Translations under genes and position numbers: made by a program | The notes under the pieces: model-generated | What the model was told of the DNA's origin: nothing | The model's database searches: none | The model's input: only the letters and a program-made list of their open reading frames with translations | Shown here: piece by piece, positions 48,497-61,070 of the stretch | How the letters are laid out: each line of letters starts with the position of its first letter | How positions within the stretch are numbered: position 1 is the stretch's first letter | Assembly (NCBI RefSeq): GCF_019925205.1 | Contig: NC_083560.1 | Location: 7,068,001-7,132,000, forward strand | Direction: 5' to 3' | DNA: 64,000 bases | Origin: Metopolophium dirhodum | Lineage: Eukaryota > Arthropoda > Insecta > Hemiptera > Aphididae

Positions 48497-49277
48497 TTAA
48501 TATTGTGTATATTTTTTATATTGTTTATATTGTGTATAGGTTGAATCTGTGGATTCTTTTGTTGAACGAACACATTGTTTTTCTTCTTTAACCTTAGGAA
48601 CAACAATGGGAAATGCCACATTTTTTGATCCTTGACATATATAGAACAAGTTATTCTGTGATTCTCCGTATAATTTTAAACGAGTCGCATTGCTGAAATT
48701 GAAAAGTTTAATATAATAATAAAAATTAATACATTTCAATAATATAAGTCTTACCTTATATAAGGATATATTTCCGTAAACGTGGTAAGTCAATAGTTGG
48801 GAAACCAGGATTTGTTTTAGAAATGTGTCCTTTACAAGTCATACAATACATATGAACATATCTGGTTTCAGTATTAAAGGAAGATTATTTTCAATCAATA
48901 CAAAATTCCACATTTGTGCATTGACCAGTGCATATCAGTGTTGAATGTATTATTAGTTTGTCACCATAGATTTTACATGTTGTCATTACCAAGATCTAAA
49001 GAAAAAAACAATTATACTTTCAAGAACAATATTTAGTAAGAAGTTAGTAATATGTATTAAGTATATATACCATAGCATTATGAATTTTACAAAGACAAAA
49101 GGGAAATTTCAAGAAGTCTGTAGTTTTTTTGTAGATTGAACAGAAATTAATCAAAATAAAAATAATAATTATTGGTCTTTTTAATTTATTGTACAAAACA
49201 TTAATATTATTACTAACATGACAAGACTTAAATGTTAAAAATAATTCTTTAATATTTTCATACCCATATACAGACAT
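48497..49277 (-). pseudogene. Decayed Cys-containing gene, family unknown
   Basis: Leftward, an initiating frame at 49277 begins MSVYGYENIKELFLTFKSC. An exon-like piece follows near 49130-49078 (FLKFPFCLCKIHNAM), then a frame from about 48993 with CKIYGDKLII and CTGQC. That frame is broken by two in-frame stops before RYVHMYCMTCKGHISK, and the last exon 48692-48497 encodes LYGESQNNLFYICQGSKNVA and ends at TAA. Acceptor and donor signals border most pieces. The CxxC-like pairs suggest a zinc-binding protein, but no family can be named. Sequencing errors could also cause the stops. Confidence 0.45.
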
Positions 49278-49625
49278 TTCATGTCAATAAGATTGATTTC
49301 ATAAATGTATTGAACATTTCCTAGCCTACATTAGGGCTCAACTAAAATCATTCAATTATCAAATATTTAAAATTATAAATGTATAAACATAATATTTCTT
49401 CCACTAATTGATGTATCTTTACTATTTTAGGGGTAGAGTCAGACAGATGCTTGATCAGACACAATACAGAATTGGTCATTAGAATATTATATTCAATATT
49501 GAAAATATAGTTATCATACAAATAGTCTTTTGATTTATGAACATTTAAACTATAAATTATAGTTAAAACAAATTTAGTGGCAAGCGTGTCTCAACAATTT
49601 GTGATACTATTATTTATGTACCCTT

Positions 49626-49785
49626 CTGCCAGGTTGCATGAACAATCACTAAACATTTGCTGAACCAATAGTAGAGCTATTGTAATGATCCCTTAAACAT
49701 GATTTAGTGGCCTGTGATTAGTACATTAAATTTTATTGCACCATTAAATTACTACATTTTTCATGCAACCCAGCACTAATCATTT
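49626..49785. mobile_element. Short MITE with GGTTGCATGAA ends
   Basis: CCAGGTTGCATGAA at the left and TTCATGCAACCCAG at the right are inverted repeats about 150 bases apart. No clear target duplication was found. Confidence 0.6.
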
Positions 49786-49812
49786 AAAATGCAAATGTCA
49801 AGTATTTAAAAA

Positions 49813-49946
49813 TACTTAAATATGCATGCACTAATGAGCTAAAATATAATAACATACGAAATTATGAATTTAATAAGTGATTTAATATTAGTTATAATTT
49901 CATATGTTATTATATTTTAGCTCATTTGTGCATGCATATTTAAGTA
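49813..49946. repeat. Inverted repeat with 53-base arms
   Basis: The arms at 49813-49865 and 49894-49946 pair with few mismatches (left TACTTAAATATGCATGCAC). The loop is 28 bases. It could be a small foldback element or give rise to a hairpin RNA. Confidence 0.75.
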
Positions 49947-50019
49947 TTGTTAAATCCTTGAACTTTTAAATTTTAAATTATTAATGTAGGGAAAATTATT
50001 TAAAATTTAAGGGATTTAA

Positions 50020-51460
50020 TATTAATTATCCTGCGGACATTAATAGACTACCAGATATAAGAAATATCTTCGATATTTTATTAATAGAATCAATTCCATT
50101 TATATGCATGCAGGAAACGCTCGCTGAGCTCGGGCCTGAATACTAAAAATCACAATTAATTTGTCTTCACAATTTTACCAGTCCAACTACTCATTAATTA
50201 AAGGTAAACCAAACTGGGATATATTCTCTAATCATGTAAATACAAATTTAATAATACCTAAAACTATACCTCCTTCCTAGTAGCTGAACAAATGTCTGAA
50301 CACATTACTGCAGTCATTGCAGAAGCAAGCGTGCTCTATGCCTACGCAAAATAATACACAATACATCGGCATTTTACCACAACATAATTCTTCCTTAATT
50401 CAACGCAAACACAATGCTATACGCATTTTATAAAACCAAAGAAACAAAGGCAATTCTTAGTCAAATAAATGACACTATTTCTGACTTTCAACCTAACTCT
50501 GTTGGTATACCTCAAAACTCCAAACTGGGACCTATACTATTCAATATTTTCATATCTGACATACTGCAGTCACCATGTACACAAACATTTCCCTTTTCAT
50601 AGATGATAATCTATTTATAGCAAATCCCATAATCTAGAAACGATAACAAACAACCTACAAGATCACATGAATATACTCACAAAGTAGTGTAAAAACTAAA
50701 AAGTACAAATAAACACTTCAAAAAGCACAGCAATTATATTTAGCCTATGTCGCTATTCGACTCCACTAAAGCAAAATTCAAAAGCAAATCTATACCTTGG
50801 CAGCCATCCGTCAAGTACCTCAGTGTTACATTAGACAAGAGGCTAACCTGATGGCCACAAAACTTCAACAAGCACACCATAGCCTCTCAATGCAATTTTC
50901 AATACTTAATAAAAAATCAACTATACATAATAAATGCTCGATATTAATATAAAAGCAACTACTACACCTTTACTAACTTACACTTGCACTATCTGGGGTA
51001 ATTGCTCAGCAACAAAAACATACAAAATTTAAATTTTTCAAAATAAGAATTATAACGAGCGCACGCACCATGGTTCATACAAAACAATAATCTACACAAA
51101 GGTCCCAAAATCATAAAAATTCAAGACCATATAAGATTCTTATGCAAGTAAATTTCATAAATCTACAGGCTCATTAGTCATTACTCATTACACTTCAATT
51201 TACACACACATCCACCACTTCAAAAATGTCTCAAACGTGGTCATCCACACAATCTTAACTTAGTTAATTATTATAAATTATAAGTATAATTATATTCTTA
51301 ACCTTACACTCTACACTTTACCAACCTTATATTAGGTATAGGTATCACTACTATTTTTATTATTATTTAATTACTATTAAGTTAAAATTGTAAAAAAATT
51401 GTTATTTTGTTAATATCAGTAGACAATATCTTATTATTATAAAATAATAAAAAAAAATAA
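50020..51460 (+). pseudogene. Jockey-like non-LTR retrotransposon remnant
   Basis: Rightward fragments in several frames match the order of a LINE second ORF: an endonuclease-like start (PFICMQETLAEL), the reverse transcriptase block with PQNSKLGPILFNIFISDI at 50510-50570 (family form: GVPQGS then LGP-LFN-I-D), then a block like WQPSVKYLSVTLDKRLTW near 50795-50855. Stops and frameshifts are frequent. An A-rich end lies at about 51445-51460. Confidence 0.8.
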
Positions 51461-51479
51461 TAGTTATATGAAACATTTA

Positions 51480-51617
51480 AGGCTCTGTCAAACAGAAAGT
51501 GTTATTTTCACGTCGCCTGATCTTGTAATTTGTTACAACGCGGCGTTATTCACGCGCAAAAAAGCACCACGTCTACGAGCCATTTACTGCTTTAACGCGT
51601 TCTGTTTGACAGAGCCT
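51480..51617. mobile_element. MITE with TTA target duplication
   Basis: The 18-base ends AGGCTCTGTCAAACAGAA are perfect inverted repeats. TTA lies on both sides, as for PIF/Harbinger-type elements. The interior is GC-richer than its surroundings. Confidence 0.85.
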
Positions 51618-51879
51618 TTAGGTAGATATTCATAGAAATATATTTAATGTTTCTTTAGAATGTTTTGAATTGCAACTGTCTATTTGTCAACTAACATTTA
51701 TATTATTAATAGTAAATATTATGAAAATAACCAATAGCATTTCTTCCCACCACAAAATTATGTCTACGAGCAGCTATTGTCTGTAATTACGATTAATATA
51801 TATAACTGTATCATAACTATTAAAAGAAATGTATAGCACAAAATGAAACAGACAATGTATGTGTTCAGGAAAACTAATT

Positions 51880-52880
51880 TTAGCCAAAAAATTTAAAAAT
51901 AAGATTGTACATATTATTATATATATTTACTTTAAAAGATCCTAAACGCTTACTTTTTAAAATTTCATTTTGTTTGTCAATATTTTGTATTCGACATATA
52001 TGTAAAGGACTGTCAAGTATACGAAAAGCGATTTTACATTTTAAACAGCATTCAAGGCAAGTATGTGATCCTGATTTTCGTGATAATAGTTTCCTAAAAA
52101 AATCAAAAACAACATGCTATTTTAGCAATTAAGACATTATCACAGCTATGTTTGTAATTTTGTAATTATGATCCGTAACTTACAACACATAGATTATAAG
52201 TCAACAATTAAATTTAAAGGTACTCACATTATAGGCAATGTAGTTGTCGGAGAACTTATATGCACTTATTTACAATTTTACCTAGATAAAAATAAGAATA
52301 ATCATGTATTAAATGCCATAAAAAATAATAAAAATACAATTAATAATTTGATGATAATCTACATTATAATAGTATTTACAGGGCAAAAAGTTGAGTATCA
52401 CAGATATCAACTTTAAATAGAAAAATTTCTGGTGGTAATTCATAGATAACATATTGAAACCGTCCCCTGGGACAAATGGAATAAATTAAAAACTAATATT
52501 ATATATTTAAATCCAATAAAATAGATTAGATTAGTTACCTGAAATTTGAATCAGAAATATTGACATCTTTTTCATAAGATGTAGAGGCTAATTCACATAT
52601 TTTATCGTTTTTGTTTTTATTTTTATTATCAATAGACATTTTCTGCAGAATCTTCAGAATCACTAGATTCATAATTTTCTGTTTTGATACTATTAGTTAT
52701 AACATCATCAACATCTTTTTCACTAAAATCAGTATTTATTGTTGCATGAGATACATTTGACTCAGAACAATTATTTAATATTCCTTCCAAGCTGGCCTTG
52801 GTTGTATTACATTTATGCTCATTTTCAATTTTTTATTATTGTTTTTTATTTTTGTCTGTAAAAAAGCACCTGAAAAAAAT
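51880..52880 (-). CDS. Unrecognised Cys-rich protein, probable one-base frameshift
   Basis: Two leftward exons join in phase: one ending at 52539 and 52093-51880, which ends at TAA. Starting from the ATG at 52639 they give 104 residues. The second exon encodes GSHTCLECCLKCKIAF followed by LDSPLHICR, a zinc-finger-like arrangement of C-x2-C and a later H-x-C. Upstream of 52639 another frame (52830-52640) encodes an acidic, Asn/Ser-rich stretch ending YESSDSEDSAEN. It would run into the ATG frame if one A were removed from the AAAA run next to the ATG. The gene is therefore either longer and frameshifted, or has an overlapping shorter frame. I cannot name a family. Confidence 0.45.
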
Positions 52881-53057
52881 AATAATACAATGTTATAATT
52901 AATACAAAACATATTTTAATTTTGTCTTTTTGAAAACATATTATTATGTATGTCATAACATTGTAGTAGCCCTTATTAAAAATTATCAAGAGTATATTTA
53001 AAATATGGATTGAGTACACATACTTATAGGCCAGGCTGGGCTAGTTAACTTCTTTTT

Positions 53058-53447
53058 TTAAAATACCTATTCTACCCATGCATTTGTTATTTCCGTCTTA
53101 CACACGTACGACATATCAAATTTTTGTTCACTAGTTTCAAAAGTGTGCTGTTAGTTTTGATATTAGAGTGATTTGACCTGTTATAACATTTTTATATAAT
53201 AACATTATCTGTGCTTAAGCGTTGGCTTTTATTCGATATTATACCCATATCTTGCTAGAAAATGAAAATTTTCGAAAAATCGGCAACGCTTAAGCATAGA
53301 TAATGTTTTTACAAAAAGTTTTATATTAGGTAAATTCACTTAAGTATCAAAATTAACAGCACACTATTGAAACTAGTGAACGACAATTTGACATGTCGTG
53401 CGTGAGTAAGACGGAGACTATAAATATATGGGTAGCATCCTCTTAAG
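53058..53447. mobile_element. TTAA-type MITE with hairpin centre
   Basis: The ends share motifs with the family (TTCCGTCTTACACACGT on the left, GTGAGTAAGACGGAGA on the right; TTAA follows the right end). CTTAAGCGTTGGC and GCAACGCTTAAG form an inner inverted repeat. Confidence 0.6.
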
Positions 53448-54461
53448 TTAATATGGAAAAATGTAAGTTAAGTTTAAAGTTAATAGTTACTTTTCTTATT
53501 TTATAGACTATGAACTAGAAAATAAAAGTAACTTAACTTATACCTTTATTTTAAGCTAACAAATAACATAGTACCTAATTGAATAAAAGTTTTGGAGTTT
53601 TAAATAAATGTATGTATTAAAATTAATTGCTTGAAATACCTACTTATATACTCTAATACTTAATTTATTCAATTGTTAACTTTTTGTACTTGTTAAGTTA
53701 TTTTAATGTATATCATAAGTCCGAACATATTATATGAAGGAAGTTAAAATATTTCAGTTGTAGGAGTTATTTTATTTGACCATAAACATTAACTATAAAG
53801 AATTGGACTTATAATGATTTGTGTTTGAATACAAACAAGTTCAGATATTATTTTGTTTTTAATTATCCCCACGTTTTGATAAAATATCGAGTATTATTAT
53901 TCTTATGATGTCTTGGCTTATGATATTAATATAATATTATGACATAAATAATTTTAACATCAAGAAATGTTATACTATCAGCTGATATTTGATTGTTCAT
54001 TCCGTAATATTAAGTTCCTTGGTGTTTTTTAAATAAATAATTATAATTGTATGATTACACATATATTTATAGTAATAATGAACTTGTTTTGTCTAGTAAA
54101 TAAAGCACCATTTAAGTAGTTAGTAGGTACCTATGCCTAGTCTTGAAAAGGATTTTTTAAGTATGCCTATTCTTAAAACTATTAATTAAATAAAACTATT
54201 ATGTTTTGTTTGTTAAATGTATACTTCTATCAGTATCTTTTTGACTAGCATATAGGTTTATAATATCATTGTAAAATTATTCAGTTTCTTTATTTAAATT
54301 GATGAATTAAGGACTTTTCAATTGATAGTATTGAAAGAGAACTTCAACAAAATTGTGAAATACTATTTCAAGAACAGGTTTTAACTATTTTAATGCAAGA
54401 TAAACTTATGACAATCAATTGCAAAAACAAAATATATATTGTAATAAGTACATAACATTAG

Positions 54462-54839
54462 GAGGACGTGGTACCCGCATGTGTTGTTTCCGTCTTACAC
54501 ATGTATGACATACCAAATTTTCAATTGCCTATTTCGATATTGGAATGAAATGATCTATTATCAAACTTTTAGGTATGAATATTATCCGTGTTCTCTCACA
54601 ATTTTTTTCCGATATTTTAACTTCTAAGTGAATTATGAGCATTTTCAAATATTAACATTTTACACACTCATAACTCACTGAAAAATTAAAATATCGTAAA
54701 AAACTAACAAGAGAACATGGATTATGTTCTTACCTAAAAGTTTGATTATAGGTCAATTCACTCTAATATCAAAACTGAAAGCACACTATTTGGCAAACGT
54801 TAATGTGGTATGTTGTACGTGTGGGTGTACTACGTCCTC
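54462..54839. mobile_element. TTAA-type MITE
   Basis: It begins GAGGACGTGGTACCCGC and ends TACTACGTCCTC next to TTAA. The whole length is an imperfect inverted repeat with TAACTC-type motifs in the middle. Confidence 0.75.
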
Positions 54840-55261
54840 TTAAATAAAATAAAAATATATTAACATATCTACCTAGTTGAAAAGAGAATTTGTGCGTTGT
54901 ATTATTATATTTTTAATAATTAATTTTATGTCCTGTGGGAGTGTTTAGAAAAAACAAACAGTATATAATATTATGATGATGATCACATATGATCAATATA
55001 TATATCGAACAGCATTGGCTATATGTTGGTTGTTTGTTTCTCAACAGGAATTAAATAAAATAATAGGAACTTAGATACGTTTATGCTTATTAAAATATAT
55101 ATTTGTAATAAATCTATTAGGATTTATGGTAATAGTTTGTCTCTAGCAGCGGAAAAACACAATAATATATAGTACAGTCACACTCTACACATTAGAGAGC
55201 CTATATATTATGAGATTCTCTATCACGGCTAGACACACAAGTCATACAAACTACTTTTACT

Positions 55262-55350
55262 CACTATACGATACCGAGGGGGTGATGATGATCCATAGCT
55301 AGCGTCAAAACTCGTAAAGTATTGGAGTCCAGTGAAGTGAACTTGATACC
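55262..55350 (-). other. Possible exon on the minus strand
   Basis: Between an acceptor TTTCTAG and a donor-like GTGAGT the frame is open and reads TGLQYFTSFDASYGSSSPPR. It has no start codon and no partner exon that I could prove. It lies beside the GC-rich island and could be an early exon of the leftward gene at 52.9 kb. Confidence 0.25.
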
Positions 55351-55399
55351 TAGAAACGATAAAGAAAATTGTATTACTATAAAATATTACACATTGGAA

Positions 55400-56340
55400 A
55401 TTCATAGGTGAAAAATCTACAAGTCATAGTGGCGGTTTTGTGCAGGGACTCTGGCGGGCGAGATGAACATACAACATTCACACGAACACACATTCGTTTA
55501 AGATCTGACACTTGCGTCAGAAGGTCCTCGTGAGGTTAGGACAGAATGAATGAAATACTTGATAATATTTCACGTCGCGACACGGTTGCGTCGGTAGCCG
55601 TTCATCATACGAAAACTTGCGAGACACTGCGCAACAGGTTATTACGTACGGGAGCGGGTCGACGGGAATCGGTGTCGCTCCAAGCACGCTCGGTCGGTGG
55701 GTGTAGCGTGTTACGGTCAAGTCAGCGAGCGGGAAGACACGGCGCCCGGGTTATGCGGCGAGATCAGAGCGGTTCTCGAGGAGACGACTGTCGGAAGTCG
55801 ATATCACTTAATGCACTCGGGGCACTCGGTAAGGTAGGAAACGTGTGGGTCGGCAAAGAGAACGAACAACCACGATAAAGTTAACTAATTTATCATGCAA
55901 ACAACGATGGCCGGTTCCCGTAGCGGAAGGCGAAACGAGTTTCACATTGAAGCGTATCGTACTAGCGCGTTTTTAGTAAACATTTTAGCTTTGTTCGTTT
56001 TGACAAAAAGAGTACGCTTTTTCATAACACACCAAAGCGTTTGTTTTAGAAAAAGTGTCGCCGACTCTGCGTACACACTGTTTGTTGTTTTGAAACTGAA
56101 GTGCAGGTGTAGCCGGTGGAGGACTGGTGATTGTTATCATTTCTTATCAGCGAGTAGTTGATTAATCTACACCAAAGACGTTTTTTTGTTTTGAAAACAG
56201 ATTTCCGATCACATCCCATACACTTTACTCGGGCACTACACCACACTACACTGATTAGCGTGCACTTTTTTTTCAAAACGGACAAACCTCACGACACTAG
56301 GACGTGTACGTGTTGACTTGATCATATTATACTATGGAAT
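55400..56340. promoter_or_regulatory. GC-rich, CpG-containing island, possible promoter
   Basis: Composition here is much higher in G+C and CpG than the rest of the window, as in the 5' regions of Medea and cytochrome c. A good rightward donor (CACTCG then GTAAGG) lies at about 55830. Several open frames overlap on both strands, none with a recognisable domain. I read it as a 5' UTR/promoter of an unidentified gene. Confidence 0.4.
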
Positions 56341-56477
56341 ATGGATGGACCCACTACGTACAAACAAAATTGCCGATATCAGCGACGAGTCGCCGAATAA
56401 GGTGTTCGATATGCGCATGCAAATACCGTATTATGTAATATGTTTTGAATTTTGATAATAAATAACGAAATTTAATA

Positions 56478-57040
56478 CAGTAGATTCTCGTTATGTCGAA
56501 TCTCAAGGGGAACAGAAAAAAGTTCGAGATATCGAAAACTTCGAGATATGGAGTTTTATTAAAAAATAAAAAAACTAATATAAATGTATGTTGTATAATT
56601 TATATGAATAATAAATAATACGAATGCCTAAAATACATAATTTGAATAATAAAAGATGAATTCTTTGGCGATTTCACATTTTTTACGGTCACCTTTTTCA
56701 ACTAACTGTATTAAACGAACTTTGTCCGAAATTGAAAGAACATTTAATTTACGCTTCTTTTCCATTCCACTACAAACGAACAAACGAACTACGAAAGACT
56801 ACAAACGTGACTACCAACGCGCTAAATCACAATCGCTATACTGCACTGCCTGCACAATGTACTGCACAATTCCTATGTTAACCGTAACAAAAATATTAAT
56901 TGTGAACTCGAGATAACGAAAAACGATTAATTTTATATCGAGTTATCGAGAGCAAAACACTATTATAAGTGTAATAGTAGTTTCAAGGGGAATTCAAAGT
57001 AGTTCGAGATAGCGACGTTCGACATATTAAGAATCTACTG
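56478..57040 (-). mobile_element. Tigger/pogo element with N-terminal transposase fragment
   Basis: The ends CAGTAGATTCTCGTTATGTC and GACATATTAAGAATCTACTG are inverted repeats bordered by TA, the pogo/Tigger pattern. Between 56766 and 56645 the minus strand encodes MEKKRKLNVLSISDKVRLI and GDRKKCEIAKEF, the CENP-B-type helix-turn-helix. The rest of the transposase is missing. Confidence 0.9.
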
Positions 57041-57130
57041 TAATATGTTACTCATATTTTTAATTTTCAATATTGAAATTATATAGTAATAAATATTTAA
57101 AATATTAGTAAGAAAGTGGATAACTATAAT

Positions 57131-60100
57131 GCCTGCGTATTTTGCTTACGTTCCATTAAGTTGCATCCAGGTTTATCTTTGCATAAGTAAGTAAATAAGT
57201 AAAAAAAAATTTTAAGTATTAAATGTTTTAAAAACATTTAGTTTTCCTACAGACCTGGCTTTACGGCTAAAATTGATGGAGGCCTGTGGATTTGGCGAGT
57301 CAGACATTTATCCGAAGCGTAAACTGTGTTCAGTTCATAATGAAAAATGTTCTGAAGCATGGCACAATTCCCACTTTGCATATTAAAGAGTTAGTTAAAT
57401 TATTAGGTATTCATTGTATTAATATATTATGTATATAATAACTTATATTCTAATACAAACATTTGTACCTAATTGTTATTTGTATATTAACTTTTTTATC
57501 TAGGAAGTGTAAAGAAAAGTAAATGCTCCTTACACATCCAGGGTTCATGATTTAATTGCAGTACAACCTAGCTCTTCCATTGATATAGCACTAGGTAACA
57601 CGAATACTTATGCAATTATTTAGTTATTTAATTTCTAATTAAAAAAAATAGTATAATGCTTGTGTTAATGATGTATTTTCTAACCTATTGTAAAATATTT
57701 TTCTTTTATGATTGTATTTATTTATTTAGTTAAGCTCATTTTATTTTATTTCAAATGTAAATCACCAACTTAAATTAATTGTCTTATAATTTTAGAAATT
57801 CAAAAACGCAACCTCGATTTGAGTCCAGATAAAATTACGTTTGAGCCATCATCACCGATTTTGATTACTAGTAATACTGAAGATAACTAATACACAGTGC
57901 CGGCGCTAGAGGAGGACAAATGGGACATATGTCCAGGGCCCCGCAATTTCTAATTATCATCTTAATACCGCGAAACACATTGATATTTTATATTAACAAA
58001 TTATAAATCTATACATTTATTGACTTATTGTTATATACTACACATGGATAATATTAATATTATTTCTATCATTAGTTATTTGGAAAATGATATCTAAATT
58101 TAGCCATAGTACAAAGTAAATCGTTATCGATACGATGAAGGAGTAATATTTTGAGGATACTCGAGGATTGTAGGAGTATACTATAATTAATAATATAAAT
58201 ATTTATAATCTCTATAGTTATTGTTTTTTCTGTTCTTTGTTTGGAAAAGCTCTCCGCGTATTGTCATATGACCGTATTATAGAAGGGGCATGAGCTATAT
58301 TTTCAAAACATTTATTTGATTATCTAATATTATATTATGTTCAACATTTGAGTATTTGACTGCAATCCGCTTAGCACCTTACAGTATTTTTTCAAAAATT
58401 TCTGCATAATATCATAAAATTAAGTTTTCATTTTATGAAATTATTATTACAATATAGTTTAGGTATAGTAGGTATACCTGTATTAAATAATATGTACCTA
58501 CTGCGTGCGTATCTAGTGTATCAGGATTAGTTTTAATGTAGTTTATTGTCTACCGCCGCCGCGTACTTAGATATTAAACAATTTATTATATCATTCAAAC
58601 ATTTTGATGATTTTATTTATTTTTATTGATGTTTTTATAAGTTGTAATTATTAAAATAAATATAAATTAATTAAATAATAGGCCCCCCACGAATTTATTA
58701 ACTTATAATTTTCAACACATGCATATTATTTTATTATTTGTAAATAATTTTTTGTTAACATATTATAATTAAAAAAAGAATAACTTGATATTATTATTTT
58801 TAATGTTTGAAATTCAAATAAAAACCGCATTAATTTTAAAAAATCCTGATTTAAAAAAAGCTAGAATTTTGCCTTCCTCTAGGTACCTCTTACCTATGTC
58901 CAGGGCCCCGCATACCTGGTGCCGGCACTACTAATACATGTTATTAACTTCTTTTTTTCCAATTAATTATATTTATTTGTTATTTAGTCATTGATATACC
59001 AAATCGTAAAAAACTAAAATCATGTAATATTGTTGGTGATATTAAAATACCTTACCTAGCCACCCCAAGGAGAGCTAAAAAACATTTCAACAAGGCTAAA
59101 CTTCAGATCATGGTTCTAAGAAAAAGTTCTAAACAAAACTGTTAGACGACAGAAAAAGAAATTTTCATCTTATCAAGCCTTTAAAATCAAAAAACCTTCT
59201 CACTAAAGCAGCTCAGGATTCTATATTGGTATAAATTAGTTAAAAAGATTGTTGTGCATATATTTATTCTTATTATGTTACTGAATTGTATTATATCTAA
59301 TATTTCATACAACTTTACAACATTGTTCCTTAATATCATATACTAATAGTATATAGTACCGTTCGAGAATTTACTCACGTGTATGTATTTAAAATACCAT
59401 AAAAATACTCTATGTTGAAAATATCAAAAAAATTATTCGATACTAAAAACAGTATATCTTTGTACTTAATAATGTAACATTACAAAATCAGAAGGAGAGC
59501 TGGTATTAAAAAGCCAAAGAAAAACTGGGTTCTTAGGTCTCATCATACTAATATAATAAATGTATTTTAAGTGTTTAAAAAAAAAAAATGGAATTTTAAC
59601 TCACTAATAAGCTTATCCAAGATCACCTTGAGTTATTTTATAGTGCTATGAGGAGTAGAGGTGGATTTAATAATAACCCAAATTTGATACAATTCAGATC
59701 CATTTACAAGCGTTTGTTGGTTTGACATAAAATAGAAGGTTCAGTATATTATGGTAATTGTTCTCCACTTGATACTTCTAATATACTTTATGTTAGTGCA
59801 AACAAAAAGACAGACGCTGACGCCATTTACACTGAAATTGATGTTGAGGAGAAGCAAATTTTATTTGATAAAAATGATAATAATGATGTTAATGATGATA
59901 ACCATCAAAATTCTACAAGCTTGTTACAGCTAAAAAATTGAGGAAAATTAATAAGTGTATCTTCCGATGTTCACATAACATGTTTAGTGACAGAATATAT
60001 AATTAGAGTAGGTAATAAAGATTTATTGAGAAAAAAAAATATCAAATTAATATTGTCATTAAAAACATTAAATGAATTGAGTTCTGACAGCACAATATTC

Positions 60101-60262
60101 AATTCACAAAAAATAAAAGATCACATACTGCAACAAGATCCATTAGATAATGACCGTAGCCAGTTACTAAAATTAATAGATGATTATTATATTTCCCTGC
60201 GACTTCACCATTTTGCAAAATCACATACTTTTGCAATTAGTGGTAGGAACATTAGGCATTGA
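57131..60262 (+). pseudogene. THAP9/P-element-like transposase pseudogene, THAP domain to C terminus
   Basis: The pieces occur in the family's order on the plus strand. A split THAP domain comes first: ACVFCLRSIKLHPGLSLHK at 57131-57190, then RLKLMEACGFGESDIY and KLCSVH at 57252-57350, supplying the C-x2-C and C-x2-H ligands. Linker exons follow at 57797-57880 and 58987-59140 (IPYLATPRRAKK) with a Lys-rich coiled region. The distal core is seen at 59605-59725 (LELFYSAMRSRGGFNNNPN), then the C-terminal domain to 60262 (DDYYISLRLHHFAKSHT). Stops at several points, frameshifts and the loss of most of the central RNase-H-like region make it inactive. A hAT element splits it. Confidence 0.85.
57895..58930. 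mobile_element. hAT element with perfect CTAATACA duplication
   Basis: The ends CAGTGCCGGCGC and GGTGCCGGCACTA are inverted repeats. CTAATACA lies on both sides (57887-57894 and 58931-58938). A GTCCAGGGCCCCGC block occurs near both ends in direct orientation. There is no coding frame. It is inserted in the THAP9-like pseudogene. Confidence 0.92.
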
Positions 60263-60429
60263 CAACTAGACCTTATATTAATAGTCAGAGCATGGGCATA
60301 CCCACATGTAATGTCTATGAGTTTGATATAACATGATTTATATTATATTGAGGAGGTCCCCCACAGACAATAATATTCACGTGTATAGTATCTTTAGGGA
60401 ATAACAATAATAATAATAATGATAATAAT

Positions 60430-61070
60430 AAATTAAAGTTCTTATTTTGACAAAATTTATCAATTATTGTAATTCAAAAATTCAAATATTTTAAATTTTT
60501 ATAGCTAAGGATTGAAAATTCAAAACAAAGATTCTCATGAATAGTTCATACTGTAACCAAAAAATCTAAAAAATATATTAACAGTTATCTTTTACAGACA
60601 TATTAAATTAAAATTTGGACGAAATTACATATTAAAGAATAACGATTTGTAATTTTGTTGTAATTTGAAAATATTATTTGTGGATATATGAAAATTGTAG
60701 AGTATAATAGTTTATTATTATATTTTATACACACAATGACATTTTAAAATGTAATTTTTTGGCAAAAATGTATTTCACCTTCTGTAGTAGTCAGTAGATA
60801 CTAATACTAATGCCTAATACTAAAATGTATTATTTAATTTTAATTATATCATACTTAGTAATACTATAAATTTTAATTATATCATAAAATTATATCATAC
60901 TTAGTAATACTATAGACTGACAGACTGTTTTCGCTCAGATTCGTTTTTCATACACAATGATTTTATATCATTAAATTAAAATTGAACACTATCCATTATA
61001 GTGAACCACACTTGTAAGTTGTAACCTACTGTACAACAGAGCGATATCCACTTAACCGCTATTTAAAAAA
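60430..61070 (+). repeat. Dominant repeat family, diverged copy
   Basis: It contains TATAGCTAAGGATTGAAAAT and the tail blocks near TTCGCTCAGATTCG and CAGAGCGATATCCACTTAAC. It is older than the copy at 25935. Confidence 0.65.

Noticed and set aside
55546..55878. 110-codon plus-strand frame in the GC-rich island
   Set aside because: Open frames are expected in GC-rich DNA. It has no recognisable domain and overlaps other frames and a splice donor.
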